Assembly (NCBI GenBank): GCA_032164295.1 | Contig: JAJHTX010000011.1 | Span: 310,001 to 374,000, forward strand | Direction: 5' to 3' | Source of the DNA: Inonotus obliquus | Taxonomy: Eukaryota > Basidiomycota > Agaricomycetes > Hymenochaetales > Hymenochaetaceae | DNA length: 64,000 nucleotides | Part shown: piece by piece, positions 31,423-41,876 of the stretch | How positions within the stretch are numbered: position 1 is the stretch's first letter | Layout: each line of letters starts with the position of its first letter | Translations under genes and position numbers: made by a program | The notes under the pieces: model-generated | Told to the model about the DNA's origin: nothing | The model's input: only the letters and a program-made list of their open reading frames with translations | The model's database searches: none

Positions 31423-33728
31423 TAATAGGTAGGAGGGGAGGACGATCGCCTAATGTTCGTAGGCTTCTTGGGGCAGTTCGGGTAATCGGCTCGGTGAGCC
31501 CCGCGGCAGTTCGCGCATTTGACCACGTGGGTGCATGACGTAACGTCTGCACAGTCCGCGCACTTGTTCTCGCATAGCTCCATCTGATGCGGTTCTGCAC
31601 AGCGAGCGCACCTATACAACTCCGTGCAGTCCTGGTCACTATGCCGGTAGCGGTAACATTTCTTGCACTGGATTGGGCTGGTCCGCGCCTTGGGTTCTAC
31701 TGCGTATTGGTTTCGTCCATAGTAACGGATGGAGCGGCGCACGATTCCGTTATTGTGGAAGATAGCTTCCTTCGCCTTTAGCGGGTGCGATACTGCCACC
31801 ATAATTGCCGCCGTGGCTGAACGGTTGCGTGTGAGCATTTCTTGGAGCGTTGTGGGTTGGCCCATGAAGTGCGGAGCTTCTGTGAATGGGAATTCATTGA
31901 ACACCGCGTTGGATAAGCGTAATTCTGCCGCGATTTCCGCCGGGGTGTGGATTTGCTTCGTCGTGGGATTCAGAATCGGGAAGCCCGAGACGATGAACTG
32001 GAAAGACTCCGTGAAAGGGGTGAATTCCACCGACGTCATGGCATCTGATGTAATCCTGAGTTTCGCCTGTAAGGCCTCGGCCCACTCTACTCCCATGTCC
32101 GTCGCATCCGGACGTGCGTCTACGTCAACGACGAGAATCCCTTTCAGCGACCAACTCGCTTTACGTACAACCAGCGGTCCGCCTTTCTTAGGGCTAGGCT
32201 TAGTCGCCCGGGCCAGAACATACACCTCCTCCCTCGAGAGAGACGGGCGCGGTTTGATGGTGAAGCCTAACGTCGTAGCGGTTTTGGCCTTCCGCATCCG
32301 AATGTCATTGATTGTGGTCTTCTTCTTGGGAACCGCTCTGTTCGGGCCAGCGCCCTGTTGCCCAGGATTAGCCGCCTGGGCGTACGTATGGCTACCCGCG
32401 TTCTTCTGCGTGACCTGTACAAAAGAGGCGGGAACCGGGGCGGGGACATATCGGATGTAACGGTCCGGGATGCCCTGAGCCTCGTTGGACGAGTTGATGG
32501 CGTCGACGTCTATGACCTCGATCTCCTTTCCCTTGCCCTTGTTTTTTGGTTTGGGAGGGGGAGCCTGTTGGGGGTTAGCGTTATGCACAACCTGCGCACC
32601 GGGGGCCGCTACCTGCACACCCGGGCGTCGAGTAGGGGTTGTTTCCTGGGGTGCTTTATGCTGTCCACCTCCCGGGGCAGCACCCTGCACAGCGGGGGGT
32701 TGTGCCCACCTAGACGCCTGGAGCCCTTGGCCCCCTGTGGTCGTCTGGTGGACGGGACCCGGCAGACGTCCCTGTTCTACTTTCTTCAACCGTTCCCCCA
32801 AAACGGCCAACTGCTTACTAGTCTCCAGAGCTTCCTCCCGCGCCCGACGGTTCGCTATTGTCTGCTCCTCACCTATCAGCTTCAGCCGATCGAGGATGGC
32901 ATACATGTGTGGGTCAGCGTCCGTGCCATGTGTCGGGTAGACCGCCGGGGTGATCGCGCACTCGCTCGCTAGATGACGGAGGCCATCCGCAAAAGAACCC
33001 GGATGCAGGGTCTCTTTGCTATATCCGCTCGAGAAGCCCCAGTGGAAGCGGTCCATGTCGTCATTATTGGCGAAAGGGCCATCCTCATGTGACTGTGAAA
33101 TGGCCGAGAAAATCATGGCCGTGACTTTGCCGAGCGTGTAGCCCATCTGCTCGAAATTATGCGCCGGCGAGCCCGGTTGGGAGCCAGGTGACTCAGTTAC
33201 AAGCTCCGGGACCTGGAGTTCCTTTTCCACCCGATCTAGAACTTCGCCCACGTAATCATACGTCTGGGCGTAGGCGGACCGTGCGTCGTAAACGCTTTCC
33301 ACCTCCATCTGCTCATCCCACGTTTTCTTCTCCGGCGGAGTAGTCTCTTTAGCCGCCTCCTGGGACGCCTTGCGCTTGCCTAGACGTTTGGCTAGGGCGT
33401 CCTGTTTGTTCAGAGCATCTGCGACTGCTGTGTCGACGCTGTGGCCGGTGGGTACTGTCCACTGGTCGGTGGTGTGGCCATCCCACCCTGAGTCCGCTGT
33501 GCGTGCCCTCAAGTCCTCTAAGGATTCCTGAGACATCTGAGACCTTACTAATGCAGGGTCAGGGACGAACGACGGTGCCCCCACAGACTGGGAAACACGG
33601 CCGATGGCGGGTTTTGGCGGCGCAGGGGGTGCCCCTTTGCTAGACAAAGCTGCCTGAATACGTTTCACGCCTCCACGAGTTACCGATCGTAAACTACGAG
33701 ACTCGCCATTATCAGACATGACGGTCAA
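31422..33728 (-). CDS. retrotransposon ORF1, gag-like zinc-knuckle protein (copy B, complete)
   Basis: An uninterrupted 768-codon frame. The start is either MTV at 33728 or the nearby MSDNGESRSLRSVTR at 33716; the second looks like the natural N terminus. Basic and helical regions (LAKRLGKRKASQEAAKE, EEALETSKQLAVLGERLKKV) precede a low-complexity Gln/Pro/Gly linker with a basic cluster (KPKNKGKGKE). A globular part with SFQFIVSGFPILNPTTKQ follows, then three cysteine-rich motifs at the C terminus (CKKCYRYRHSDQDC, CARCAEPHQMELC, CANCRGAHRADYPNC). This layout is usual for ORF1 RNA-binding proteins of LINEs, which coat the element RNA. Its stop overlaps the ORF2 start (TAATG). Although intact, its partner ORF2 in this copy is truncated, so it could act only with ORF2 supplied from elsewhere. 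Confidence 0.88.
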   Translation of the reverse strand: MTVMSDNGESRSLRSVTRGGVKRIQAALSSKGAPPAPPKPAIGRVSQSVGAPSFVPDPALVRSQMSQESLEDLRARTADSGWDGHTTDQWTVPTGHSVDTAVADALNKQDALAKRLGKRKASQEAAKETTPPEKKTWDEQMEVESVYDARSAYAQTYDYVGEVLDRVEKELQVPELVTESPGSQPGSPAHNFEQMGYTLGKVTAMIFSAISQSHEDGPFANNDDMDRFHWGFSSGYSKETLHPGSFADGLRHLASECAITPAVYPTHGTDADPHMYAILDRLKLIGEEQTIANRRAREEALETSKQLAVLGERLKKVEQGRLPGPVHQTTTGGQGLQASRWAQPPAVQGAAPGGGQHKAPQETTPTRRPGVQVAAPGAQVVHNANPQQAPPPKPKNKGKGKEIEVIDVDAINSSNEAQGIPDRYIRYVPAPVPASFVQVTQKNAGSHTYAQAANPGQQGAGPNRAVPKKKTTINDIRMRKAKTATTLGFTIKPRPSLSREEVYVLARATKPSPKKGGPLVVRKASWSLKGILVVDVDARPDATDMGVEWAEALQAKLRITSDAMTSVEFTPFTESFQFIVSGFPILNPTTKQIHTPAEIAAELRLSNAVFNEFPFTEAPHFMGQPTTLQEMLTRNRSATAAIMVAVSHPLKAKEAIFHNNGIVRRSIRYYGRNQYAVEPKARTSPIQCKKCYRYRHSDQDCTELYRCARCAEPHQMELCENKCADCADVTSCTHVVKCANCRGAHRADYPNCPKKPTNIRRSSSPPTY

Positions 33729-33955
33729 AGAGAGAGGAGTGGCCCCACCAACCCTTCCCTAACATCACATGACTCTATTTCACGTCTGCCCTCGTGTGCG
33801 CGAGACCAAACTTACACATCTTCTTCGCGAGAGTTCCATGGCCATGATTGTGGCTGAGAGTTTGTAGATTGCTCTTACCTTCTCGCACTTCCCTCTTATA
33901 TACGGCCGCATCCCAGGAAGGTGCCCGCGTGGATTTCAAAGACGTTGCGTTGGTC

Positions 33956-35792
33956 ATGACCGATTCGCCGCGAGGATTGCCCCTGCTGAGCGGTCCACCA
34001 CCAGAGCCTCCACTCAATGAGAGGCCCGATGCCTCTTGCCGGAAATGTAATAAAGAATTCAACATTCTCTTTGCTAGGGGAAGAAGGTGCAATCATTGCG
34101 GTGCGTTACTTGCATTTCGACGATCCGCTACAGTGATCTCATCAAAATTTCATGGGTGTAGGCTATTCGTACTGCTATTCTTGTTCCGATTATCAAGCAC
34201 TCATGCCACGTACAGGCAATGATGCTGGATATGATCGTATGGCTGTTTGTGCATTCTGCATCCAATATTTACAGAGTGCGTGCTTCCCTTCCATAGCGCG
34301 TACACTCGTATCAACTCTGTGAACATCTAGTCACTGTGGGGGGGAAAGGTTATCTTCGTTCGCTGCCTTTGTCCAGATTGAAGAATTACATGCAGGCATA
34401 TGGACTAAAACTTGGAGCAGACGTCCTTGAGAAGGACGATATTATCAATGCGATTATTGCTGCTCGTGTATGTATCTCGGAACACCATTTGACTTTTATT
34501 GACTTCCTATTTTCCAGACGTCTAATGGATGCTTACCTCGGTCGAACGAGAACTACTACAGAAAGTATTCGGTCCCCAGTGGTCAAGCTTCTCGGCCACG
34601 AGGTCTATTTTCTAGGTCAGAGAGAGCTGAGCCTCGGCAGCACCTGGACCCACGAACTGGATGGACCCGTTCTTACTATTTCGCCCGGCCAGACTTACAG
34701 ACTGACCACCCTACAGGGGGGAATTCAGAAACCAGGCATCAACGGAACGCTAATGAAGAGCTCGGTCAGTCAGAGCAGCGACGTCAAGGTACACGAAACC
34801 AGTATTCTCCACCTCCTGGTCCACCACCGTTCGCAACCTACACTTCTGCACATTACGGCGCATATCCTAATTCCAATGCACCACATCCTCAATCCAATCC
34901 ACAATACTCCTATCCTCAGTATCACTATCCAGGAAACACTCCTTACATGTCGCCTCCGCCTAATCCTAATACGACACACTCGCCCAATAGGACCCAAAGC
35001 GTTCCGCCGCCCCATCGACCAGCCACCGCCCCACCTCCGCGGCATTCACCGCCTCGACCACACGTCCCAACTCTAGACGAACTTCTGCAAATTCCGGAGG
35101 AGGAAATACCTTCCCTGACTGTCAGTGTCTTGAAGGAGATTCTTGAGATTAACCATGTCCGGGTAGGAATTGTGCTGGAAAAGAGCGAGCTTGTGGCGCG
35201 CGTTAACGCTCTGGTAACGGCTGAAAGACGCGAAAGGGTTCGTGCAGAAGCAGTCCGAGAGCGAGAAGAATGGGAAGCTCGAGAGAGGGAGTGGGCTGCC
35301 CGCGAGCGGGAACGGGGCGCCCAGGAGGCAAGAGAGCAAGCAGCCAGAGATGAAGAAGAAATGAGGCAGCGGAGGGAAGCGTATCGCACCACAGTGGAGA
35401 GCGGAAGCGAAAGTGACGATGGTTCACGAAACAATTTAGAGCAGCCACGGTCAGAATCACCCTCAGCAAAGGAGGTGCAGAAAGAGGACGGCGCCAAGCC
35501 GGTCGATCCCTCTCGTTCACCATCCCCAACTCCCTCTCGTACATTAGCCGAACGAAGTGGTCTCTGTGTTGTGTGTCAAGATGAAGAAGCGAATATTGTT
35601 GTGATAGATTGCGGGTTGGTGTTTAGCTTTCTCACACATAGACGCCTTTACTGATGCAACCCGATTGTATTAAGGCATCTTGCCTTGTGTCGAGGGTGTT
35701 CGGACCTTGTCTGGTCATCGACGCGAGAATGTCCTTTATGTCGAACTCGGATTGTGACGCAGGCGCGCTTCCTGCGTGTTTTCAAGGCTTAG
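33956..35792 (+). CDS. FYVE-type zinc finger plus RING E3 ubiquitin ligase (RFFL/RNF34- or Pib1-like)
   Basis: ATG at 33956 (MTDSPRGLPLLSGPPPEPPL). Residues ~25-75 form a FYVE-like finger across an intron: CRKCNKEFNILFARGRRCNH-C-G, then YSYCYSCSDYQ and VCAFC. It differs from canonical FYVE by RRCNHC for RRHHCR. A short SAP-like segment follows (LPLSRLKNYMQAYGLKLGAD). A long Pro/Tyr/Asn-rich linker is read in one frame from about 34520, then LTVSVLKEILEINHVRVGIV (second SAP-like helix pair), a highly charged coiled coil of ~80 residues (RERVRAEAVREREEWEARER...), and a C-terminal RING: CVVCQDEEANIVVIDCG|HLALCRGC and CPLCRTRI. The FYVE-SAP-RING order is that of animal RFFL/RNF34 and resembles yeast Pib1 in FYVE plus RING. 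Such ligases sit on endosomes by binding phosphoinositide and ubiquitylate membrane cargo. The stop is TAG at 35790-35792. Confidence 0.85.
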
Positions 35793-36124
35793 CCTTTCGG
35801 TGATCAATATATGAAGTCAAATGATTACATTTAATGATCCCCTGTTATTAATGTGAATTGATGTGGCCTTGATCCACAATGATGTATTTGCTATGCACCT
35901 CTTATAGTTGAGTTTGTAATGATATAGTCTGTTCGTGCTATTTGTTAGACACCATTCATTTCTGTTGTGTTTCTCATAATTTGTTTAGCGAATTGTTTGC
36001 ATCTATTTACATGGCGTAGAACCTCACCTTTCTTTCCATGTCGACGACGACGCCCGCAACGACCTAGCCAAGGTTCCTCATTGAACCTTAACCGAAAACG
36101 GGCAATTTCAAACTTCACGCATCA
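35793..36124. other. intergenic, 3' end of FYVE-RING gene and promoter of chromodomain gene
   Basis: AT-rich with no open frame of note. It separates two genes on the same strand. Confidence 0.5.
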
Positions 36125-39100
36125 ATGAGTACCACGGTACGGATGCTCGGGCATCCCCCCTACATCATTGATTCTTCTGAGAGTTTCCCTCTACAGAGTG
36201 CCCAGCAGTCGCATACCGGCAATCTCCCTTCGCATGAGAGTCGGTCGCAAACTGAGACTCATTTGGAGCCGTCACAGTCGCAAATGCACCCACCGGAAAG
36301 TCAAGAAGGACATGGGGATGGATGCGGACTGGCATCCAGGCGCTTGAACGAGTTCGCCGACTTTCTGGTCCAGTTCAATAACACCACTGTCATGGCTGTC
36401 CATTCACGGCTTGAGAAGATCGATAACGTTGTTGCAGAGCACTGGCGTCGGACAGAGATAGCGCACCGCGAACACGAAAAACGCATCTGCGATAAGCTGG
36501 ATTCTATGGCTCAGGTTGTAAACAAGGTAGTTGAGGATGGGGCGAGACGTGCCTCTTCGGAGGGGAGGGATGCGGGTCTTGCCAAGCTTGTATCGGAGTC
36601 CATTCTATCTGCTCTCGGACCGCGTTTTGACGATGTCAATCGGCACATCGAAGAAAACGAGACTATAACACGAACGCTACAGACATCGGTGAAATCGTTG
36701 GAATCGCGCTTGAAGAAGCTCGAGATTCGAACTCTTAACTCTATTGCTGTCACCAGCGAGATTTCTCGCTCTCCTTCCGCTTCAATTTCGACGTACTCTC
36801 CAGCATCTCCAAGTTCAGATGGATATGCTGTCTTGGCTCGGAGGATGGATGAGCTCGGATTCATGCTTGACCGTCTAGCCAACTTGGTAAACGGCGCGCG
36901 TGATGAAGCGCATCTTGATAAAGAGGATCTGGTCAAGGTTCTAGAGCAGAGATTTCATGACCTCTCTTTGACCTTCTTGAAGGAATATTCGGTACTCAAA
37001 AGTGCTATAGGTGTAGGAAAGGGGTGCCTCAAGAAATTCGAGGACAACAGCTTAAACCCGTCGCCCAGTTTATCGGAGCATATGGAAAGCCTTGGACTAG
37101 ACATTCAGGAAGCGATGGAATGCTTCAAGGACGCAGAGGCTATGAGTGCGTATATGCTCTTTTTTATTATCCATGCGATTCTGTTCCTGATACTTTGTTT
37201 CAGGTGACGAACACTTTCCGTCGGCAATCAAACGAATGTTGGAAATGGTGGCTAGTACGGCGACGAGGTGCACTCAGCCCAGGGATGGTGAGCCATACTT
37301 GCTTGAATCTGTAACATATCACCTAAACCGCATAGCAGTGTTTGATGCCGCGGTGATGACAGAGGATACTCAGAATGTCATCGCAGAAAACACAAGTACT
37401 TCAGAGATGAAGGTCGATCATTCCAACTGTAAGCGTTTCCACTTCCAGCTTATCAAGTGTTTCTATGCTAAGTCTATCTAGTGTCTTTTCGACTAGCGCC
37501 TTCCCTGGAATCAAGCAATGAGGCAGTATCGACGACTACGCTTATCACAAGGGGAGATTTCGCATCTGATGTTGTACCCGCAAATCTTTTACCAGTTTCC
37601 ACCTGGTCCACTCCTTTTCCCTGCGATTCGACATGCTCAACCCGACCCTCCGGCTCACGGCTTACTTTGGACACGGATATGCACAGTACTCCTGAGAAAG
37701 CGTCACCAATAGCGACCGTATTAGAGTTATCTGGCATACCTTCTGATCCTGGTGGTTCACTTATTACGCCACCACCATCATCTGTTTCCCCATCACCAAG
37801 TCGTACTTTGAAGGGAAAGGCTGACACGAGCGTTACTGATGAAGTTCTCGAGAACATCGACCGGGAGTCGAGCGTTCTAAGTTCACCTTTGACGAGTCTG
37901 GACGATGCCAGTGATCTACTCGATTTAGGGGAACGCTTCTCGACACCGATACTAGTGGATAACCCACCTGTCATCGAATCGAATGGATTCCCGTCTGCGC
38001 TTACTCCTGTGGATAACTCACCTATCATCGAAGCGAATCGATCACCATCTACGCTCACTCCTGTGGATAGCCCACCTGTCTTCGAATCGAGTGATTTCCC
38101 ATATCCGCTGACTTGTGTCGATAACCTACCTGCCATCGAATCGAAGAAATCCCCGTCTCCGCTCACTCTCGTGGATAACCTACCTGTCTTTGAACCGGAT
38201 CGACCTCCGTCTCCGCTCACTCCTCTTCCTCCTTCACCTTCAGAAGATGAAGAGACAGAGACATCTCTGTCAATCGAATGGACCAGTACCGACAACGATG
38301 CTGGCGTCACTGCGCCCGAATTCTATGTTGACGAAGTTTCGGCTTTCGTAGGTCGACAAGCATCTTCACCGGCCAAATGTTCAAGGACAGGCACATCTAG
38401 AAACAGCACTCCACATGGAAGCGTGCAAGTATTAATCGGCGAGGATGAACACGATGAACACGTTCGGAAGGGAGGCGCTGACCTGCAAGTTGATCGGTCG
38501 TCGGCCCGACTATCGAAACGAAGGAAGCTCGCGCATAACTCTGGCGAATCCTCTACTTCCCAACAACAAGGCCCTGAAAAGTCGCGAAGAAGTAAGCCGC
38601 GAAGGTCTCAGGGCACTATAATCCATGTCCACCCACCTGAAGTGCTTGAAAATTGCACGTGGCCAGTCAAGACTATGGTGAACGAGACATTTGACCATCA
38701 GGTGAGTCCAAAACAATGATTTCTATTGGTATGCGCGTGCGCAACTGACTGCAATTTCGGTGATGTTAGCTGCTTCAATGTGATAGGTTAGTAACAGTCG
38801 TCGCAATATAGTACACTAGTTTCTCACCTAGAACCAGATGTGATTCATCATTCCACTATCGTTGTATCGGGGTCAAGAAAGGAGACAGACGATTGATCCC
38901 TGACGCGGAGTTCATCTGTCCACCATGTGTATATGTGTGAGTATTTCGTTATCACTGAACTTGTATATTGTCTCAACCCCACTCTCCTCATTCTTTATGC
39001 ACTTGCCTTCCGATCATCGAATGAATCTAGTGCTGATCGTACGTATCTACGTTTCGAGTGACAAGCTCTAACTCATACATACTAAAGCGGAGCGTCCTGT

Positions 39101-39514
39101 GAGGAAGAATAATGCTTCCCGCTGCGGTCGCCCCGATTGCGACTGGCCTGGTGAAGCAAGCAATGACAATGAGGACTATTTCGTCGTAGAGAAAATACTC
39201 GGGAGGTGCACGGCCGAAAGCGAAGGTTCAGGACACTCCTATCTTTGGCTCATTAAGTGGACCGGGTAAGGTTTCACAAGCATTTGCTATTCATTCGAAA
39301 GTCTCAACTTCGAGGGATTTGAAGGTACCACGTTAAGGAGTGCGACTGGCTCGATGAGTCCGCATTACCTAACTCTGACGAACTTATCAGCAAGTTTTAT
39401 ATTTCTGCTTCTCGGGAGGGTATGAAAGTGCATGATGATTGCTCTATCTACCTCCTTCGAGAGGCACGGAGCAAACTACACATTGCAATTAAAGAGAAGT
39501 GGAAGTGGACTTGA
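36125..39514 (+). CDS. chromodomain protein with partial PHD finger, coiled coil and 18-residue repeats
   Basis: ATG at 36125. Residues 1-340 are helical: FLVQFNNTTVMAVHSRLEKI and TLQTSVKSLESRLKKLEIR suggest coiled coils. After introns near 37146 and 37429 a long low-complexity exon (37482-38700) contains five 18-residue repeats of the type TPVDNPPVIESNGFPSAL (37950-38225) and a basic patch (RLSKRRKLAH) typical of a nuclear signal. Small exons then encode LLQCD+RTRC, DSSFHYRCIGVKKGDRR and FICPPC, the second half of a PHD finger; the first CxxC pair is not visible. The last exons give YFVVEKILGRC, YLWLIKWTG|YHVKECDWLDESALP, a chromodomain with its W-W-Y cage residues. Chromodomains bind methylated histone H3. 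So a nuclear chromatin reader is likely; the exact partner is unknown. Stop TGA at 39512-39514. Confidence 0.78.
37950..38225 (+). repeat. 54-bp coding tandem repeat, five units
   Basis: Within the chromodomain gene a 54-base unit repeats five times, giving 18-residue copies that begin [TI]xVD[NS]xP and contain ES or EA and a Pro-rich end (for example TPVDSPPVFESSDFPYPL). The copies vary by a third or so of residues, so the array is not a recent expansion. Copy number may vary between strains. Confidence 0.85.
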
Positions 39515-40123
39515 TGGACATCTCTAGATGTATGTGTGCTCCTCTACGCATGTCGGTTGCACTTCCAACGTACCCCCTGAGGGTTTTCTTCCTTTGCAAC
39601 CACTGTCGGGCGTTCTCAATTGTTGACCTTCGCTCTTCGCTTTCGATTTTCTCCGCTGCTTTCATTAGTGGTATATTTTCTTCAAATACTCAAGAACTTG
39701 CACAAATCAGAGTGCTTCGTGCCGTTTGCAATGTTGCAATGTTCATTTGACCATTTCTTCATCGTCATCATGCAGAACATGCCAAATATCATCGGTTTGC
39801 CTACTTCCTGAACTTCGTCGACTAGTCTACTGCTATGTATGTACATAGGTCATGTATATATATGCCCTCTTGCACTCTGTAGTCGTATATGAGGATGGTT
39901 GACAATTAACAGAACGACGGGACATATGACGGTTCTCATAGCATCATGACAAAGTTAACTAGAACAAACGCTTTGTTGACTTCGCGATACGACCATCAAG
40001 TATCCATCACGTTCAAATCCACTCGCAGCAAAATAGAGGTTATACAGTCATCTTAATTGTACATATGAAAGTACGGTATTCTTGGCTTTGCGGTATACAT
40101 AGTGGGAGACGACAAACAATTTC
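39515..40123. other. intergenic between convergent genes
   Basis: Holds the 3' ends of the chromodomain gene and of the minus-strand gene at 40124-40942. A few short open frames lack motifs. No RNA gene seen. Confidence 0.45.
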
Positions 40124-40942
40124 TCACAAAGTTGGGTCATAAGGTGCGAAAAACGACAATCTAGCACTTTCTCCTTCACATGAACATCCAGGATACTGGG
40201 CACAAGCGAATACAGCCAAACGATCCCCGGGCGTAACAAACGACCAAAGTTCATGGTTAGCATCGAAGAATAGGCCCACGTATTCTTTGGGATCCCTCCT
40301 CGAATTGACCGGGTGACGATGTGAGACCCAAGTAAGAGGTGAACCGTCTGTTCGACATTTGATGCGATCGTAAGAGTAAGAAGATCGATTACTCTATATT
40401 AAAGAGGATACTTGGTAAGCAATACAGTGAAATGAGATAGTAGATGGGAAACTCATCACCTCTTCTGAACCCTCTGTCTGGGGAGGGATTACTGCCAGCT
40501 CGAACCAACTCCATGATCCCTGATCAGGTAAAGAAACCCAGCCTTGATGATGAGACACAGTTGTAAGGCGAACACCACCCGGGCGCGCAGTGAACTTCGA
40601 ATCAAGAGGCTTCGAGACCATCCAACAATTCCTCTTCGCAATGCCGTCATCGGCGTGAACAAGAATCGTCTCGTCCATATATATGTCCATGTCAGGTTCA
40701 TGAACGATAAAGCCACCGATTGAAAAGATTTGTCGGAGCATTTCTATCGGGAGTGGAGGTCTTTTGACTGAACCCGTCACAAGTGCTTCTGTGATGTATT
40801 GTAATAGTTGGAGCATTTTGGTGTCCTACAATGAGACGTTGCGCTAATATTAGTATTCGTTTGCTGTCCATCGTAAAGCGGAACCCACAGTAACGATTGT
40901 CTCGAGGACAAAACCACCGTGATCCTGCTGTTGTGATGACAT
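40124..40942 (-). CDS. uncharacterised agaricomycete protein with two related beta-rich segments
   Basis: Minus-strand ATG at 40942 gives MSSQQQDHGGFVLETIVT, then an intron (~40834-40893), then DTKMLQLLQYITEALVTGS, LPIEMLRQIFSIGGFIV (an F-box-like start, LPxEMLRxIF), and VSKPLDSKFTARPGGVRLTT with HHQGWVSLPDQGSWSWFELA. A second intron (~40392-40456) joins SEE to SNRSSYSYDRIKCRTDG, then LTWVSHRHPV, GLFFDANHELWSFVTPGDRL and AVFACAQYPGCSCEGESARL. It ends in FFAPYDPTL with stop at 40124. I recognise the pattern (SGxQGW...WFE; WxSHRHP...H.LWxxxxPGDRLAVFxxAQYPG) as one that recurs in agaricomycete hypothetical proteins, with no known function. About 220 residues. The start at 40942 was chosen as it opens the frame upstream of a clean splice junction. 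Confidence 0.68.
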
Positions 40943-41391
40943 AGTTTGGCTCTTTGCAGGGGAGATAATGGTTATTGATAAAGTGGGGTGAAGAGCGCTC
41001 AGATGTCTGACGCGCTGGTATATTATAGAGACTGTAATTCACAAGGGAAGTTGAAACCATCGGTGAAGAAGCAGACAACCTACGAATTTCTGCTGAGAAG
41101 TCACCAATTCCTGGTGAAGTGAAGCTCTGAAATACGCTGAGAGTCTGAGAGTAACAATACACCTGGATAGTTGCTTTACGACTAAAGTGTAGGGAAAACA
41201 CAGCAGATGCAAGATCTATAGTGACGGACTGGAAGAGATGGCATACTAGCTTCAAGTTGCTCAGTGATCACAGTGAAGACGCTCGCAGAAAAGTCGATCA
41301 CGTCGGATCCAAATTGAGGTTTTGGCCACGTGCATTTGGTCCAGCTCGCCTGCATCATCAAAGGCGCACTGCTTGTGCTTGTCGTCTGCCA

Positions 41392-41876
41392 CTACTTGCA
41401 CTTAGCGTACTAATGGGATGGTTTGCAACTCATTTAGAAGAACGCCGTGACGACTCAAAGGCCGAAGAACAACGACCACTCACCACAAACGGAGCGATCC
41501 CATCAGCTGCATGCCAGGAGTTAATGGTGACGAACTTGATTTCCTTCGCGTTGAATAGCGCACTATCGACTTCTTTCGCCAGTTCGCTATTTCCATAGAT
41601 CCGACAGGTAGGTTATTTTCTATATCGCGAGTGATCGACGACTCTCCGAGGAATCGAGTCTCGCATGATTCGTTGCTCTTTCTCCCTTCCATTGCTCTTA
41701 TTCTCCTGACCGCGGTTGAAACGAAACGAAACTCCTGCCGTTCGCTGGAGCACAGCTTGAAAATCTGACTCCGCTCTCGTGCGATCCGTGTAAAGTGAAT
41801 CATCGCCGAGCTCACCGAGTCGCTCGCGCTGTCCTAGTTTGGCACCAATTTCCTTCTTTGTTGAACTCTCGTCCAC
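41392..41876 (-). CDS. possible small uncharacterised gene
   Basis: A minus-strand ATG at 41876 opens MDESSTKKEIGAKLGQRERL with SLYTDRTRAESDFQAVLQRT, which reads like a real protein N terminus. Further on, an exon at about 41484-41586 reads ELAKEVDSALFNAKEIKFVT and INSWHAADGIAPFV, and a clean intron (donor GTGAGT at 41483, acceptor before 41409) joins it to YAKCK and a stop at 41392. The junction between the first piece and this exon is not resolved: the phases I can find disagree. I do not recognise a family. It could be one gene of ~100 residues, or unrelated fragments. Confidence 0.28.

Larger units (their letters stand above)
23938..33728 (-). mobile_element. nest of two non-LTR retrotransposon copies with two non-coding inserts
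   Basis: Reading the minus strand from 33728 downward: complete ORF1 and the 5' part of ORF2 of copy B (33728-30855), a GGTAC-rich block (30854-29535), the last part of ORF1 plus ORF2 through the reverse transcriptase of copy A (29534-26753), a second GGTAC-rich block (26752-25070), and the C-terminal part of ORF2 of copy A (25069-23938). Both copies contain the same ORF1/ORF2 junction with many substitutions between them, so they are two copies and not one broken copy. The APE-type endonuclease with a downstream reverse transcriptase and a zinc-knuckle ORF1 places the element in the LINE group, plausibly the Tad/jockey-like assemblage found in fungi. No terminal repeats of LTR type are visible around it. 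Confidence 0.85.

Noticed and set aside
31729..32972. Long plus-strand open frames (243 and 204 codons) antisense to retrotransposon ORF1
   Set aside because: They are shadows of the complete minus-strand ORF1, with no motif of their own.
37474..38310. A 278-codon minus-strand open frame with repetitive Ser/Gly-rich text
   Set aside because: It mirrors the 54-bp repeat array of the chromodomain gene, where repeats of length divisible by three keep the opposite strand open.
41221..41598. 125-codon plus-strand frame with a possible membrane helix (CRLPLLALSVLMGWFATHL)
   Set aside because: It is antisense to a better-spliced minus-strand candidate and shows no family pattern.
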